A DNA stretch of 6,781 nt, taken from NCBI GenBank assembly GCA_003644825.1, contig QNDJ01000089.1:1-6781 (forward strand). Reading direction: 5' to 3'. Shown piece by piece: positions 5,513 through 6,781 of the stretch (the first letter of the stretch is position 1; every line of letters starts with the position of its first letter). The stretch comes from Candidatus Zhuqueibacterota bacterium (GTDB lineage: Bacteria; SM23-31; B21-G16). The notes beneath the pieces were generated by a model that ran no database searches, had not been told where the DNA came from, and was given only the letters and a program-made list of their open reading frames with translations. The position numbers and the translations under genes were made by a program.

Positions 5513-6781
5513 TTAAGTAATGTCTTTTATTATAGGGAAGGAGATAAAAAATGTTGTTCCTTTTCCAGGATTGGATTCAACAGATATTTTTCCTTTGTGA
5601 GCTTCAACTATTTTTTTAACTATTGAAAGCCCGAGGCCAGTCCCGTTATTTTTACCATTACTGAAAAACGGCTCAAAAATTTTGTTTTTGATTTCTGGGT
5701 GTATCCCTTTACCGGTATCAGTTATGGATATAACAGCATTGTTATTATCAGGGTAAGTCTTTATGGTTATTCTGCCACCATCCGGCATAGATTCAATGGC
5801 ATTTTTTATTACATTGTATAAAACCCTAACAACCTTTTGTTTGTCTAAATACAGACTGTTATTAAAATCTCTGACCAATTTAAGTTTTATATTATTATGT
5901 TCAAGATAATTTTTAAGTTCAAGAACCGCCTCATCTATAATTTCTTCTAAGTTGTGTTTCTTTTTGTTCAGTTCTTTTTCTTTTCCTTTAGCGAAATCAA
6001 GGATTTCCTGTATCATTCCATGCATTTGCTCTGCACTTCGGATTATTTGTTTTGTATATTCCTGTAGCAGTTTATTTTCTGTTTTAAAGCCAATAAGCTG
6101 GGCAAACCCTATTATGGAAGTAATGGGTGTCTTTACATCGTGTATAATCGAACTTGCCATTCTGCCAATAGTTGAAAGTTTTTCAGCTTTTATTAGTTCT
6201 TCCTGAGTATTTTTGAGTTCTTTATATGCTTTTTCAAGTTTTTTGTATGAGATAGCGTTGTCAATAGCAATTGAAGCCTGGGTACTGATTGTCTCAAGCA
6301 AAAATATATCTTCTTGAGAGAATTCATCTTCAAATTTCTTGTTACCTAAATTGAGAATCCCGATCAACCTATTCTGCACAATTAGGGGTAAAGACAGGCT
6401 TATTTTTCTTTTTTCGAGTTCTTCGCTTATTTTGAGATAATAATTTATCATAAATTCTTCTGTGTTAATTTTTTCCTGTTCAATGAGAGATACAAAAAAT
6501 GGATCATTTTTATCTGGTTCATAAAATATAATCTCGTTATTTTCTTTCTGTTCAGAAGTTTCATATACTTTTACCTTTTCTGATTCTTCAGTTTTCAGAT
6601 ATATTGAAACTTTTGATATTGCCATAATTTTTGAAAGCCTGTTCACGAGTTTTGTTATTATTTCGTCCAGATCTATGGTTAAACTCAATGATCTCACGAA
6701 CTCCAGAATAGATTTTTTATAGTTATATCGGGAATGAAATAAGTGTTTATTTATGAAAGAGTTAATTCTATCGTTTACAAT
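5513..6781 (-). CDS. GAF-domain sensor histidine kinase (5' partial)
   Basis: 422 residues are visible and the frame runs open through the right edge, so the start is outside the window. The GTG at 6697 would make a plausible but probably false start. Counting from the edge: a pre-GAF linker (about 1-42, including a YNYKKSILEF motif and a DLDEI helix common before GAF domains), a GAF domain (about 43-175), a coiled coil (about 178-205), a HisKA dimerisation domain with phospho-accepting H214 in IIHDVKTPI, and a HATPase domain with the N box around N327, G1 box DTGKGI (355-360), F box FEPFFS (369-374) and G2 box GTGLGL (380-385). D215 and T218 form the DxxT pair linked in this family to phosphatase activity, so the protein may both load and unload its partner. 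The GAF ligand is unknown. No membrane segment is seen; one may lie in the missing N-terminus. The likely partner is the receiver gene 76 bases downstream. Confidence 0.93.
   Translation of the reverse strand: MVNDRINSFINKHLFHSRYNYKKSILEFVRSLSLTIDLDEIITKLVNRLSKIMAISKVSIYLKTEESEKVKVYETSEQKENNEIIFYEPDKNDPFFVSLIEQEKINTEEFMINYYLKISEELEKRKISLSLPLIVQNRLIGILNLGNKKFEDEFSQEDIFLLETISTQASIAIDNAISYKKLEKAYKELKNTQEELIKAEKLSTIGRMASSIIHDVKTPITSIIGFAQLIGFKTENKLLQEYTKQIIRSAEQMHGMIQEILDFAKGKEKELNKKKHNLEEIIDEAVLELKNYLEHNNIKLKLVRDFNNSLYLDKQKVVRVLYNVIKNAIESMPDGGRITIKTYPDNNNAVISITDTGKGIHPEIKNKIFEPFFSNGKNNGTGLGLSIVKKIVEAHKGKISVESNPGKGTTFFISFPIIKDIT

Noticed and set aside
5952-6206. 84-residue plus-strand open frame within the histidine kinase gene
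   Set aside because: It is the antisense shadow of the HisKA region, with no ribosome binding site or domain match.

Overview
The window is AT-rich and comes from a bacterium. It carries five protein genes, and the first and last are cut by the window edges. Layout: a secreted beta-propeller protein (1-1181, +, N-terminus missing), the flagellar cap gene fliD (1353-2852, +), then on the opposite strand a family M49 (dipeptidyl-peptidase III-like) zinc peptidase with a lipoprotein-type signal (2957-4972, -), a single-domain response regulator (5041-5436, -) and a GAF-domain sensor histidine kinase (5513-6781, -, N-terminus missing). fliD and the peptidase gene converge across about 100 bases. 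I see no tRNA, rRNA, CRISPR array, transposase or phage gene.

Three traits occur together: a C-terminal sorting-type domain with an FPNPFN motif, a flagellum gene, and an M49 peptidase with a lipoprotein signal. They suggest a low-GC, diderm lineage in or near the FCB group or neighbouring candidate phyla (Calditrichota, Cloacimonadota and WOR-3 type lineages). This is an inference from gene content; no taxonomic marker gene is present.

The gene-dense parts look like ordinary chromosome. The least explained stretch is the 171-base gap 1182-1352 upstream of fliD. It holds a good match to a sigma-28 (FliA) flagellar promoter at 1208-1234 with exact spacing. Downstream of that is a leader whose short inverted repeats can pair in overlapping, competing ways just before the fliD ribosome binding site. 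FliD itself ends in an unusual glycine/tyrosine-rich tail.

The kinase, response regulator and peptidase genes lie in the same direction with gaps of 76 and 68 bases. The kinase and regulator are a plausible two-component pair. The peptidase has its own strong ribosome binding site and a possible -10 box, so it may be transcribed separately. I found no convincing previously undescribed multi-gene system here; the findings are local oddities.
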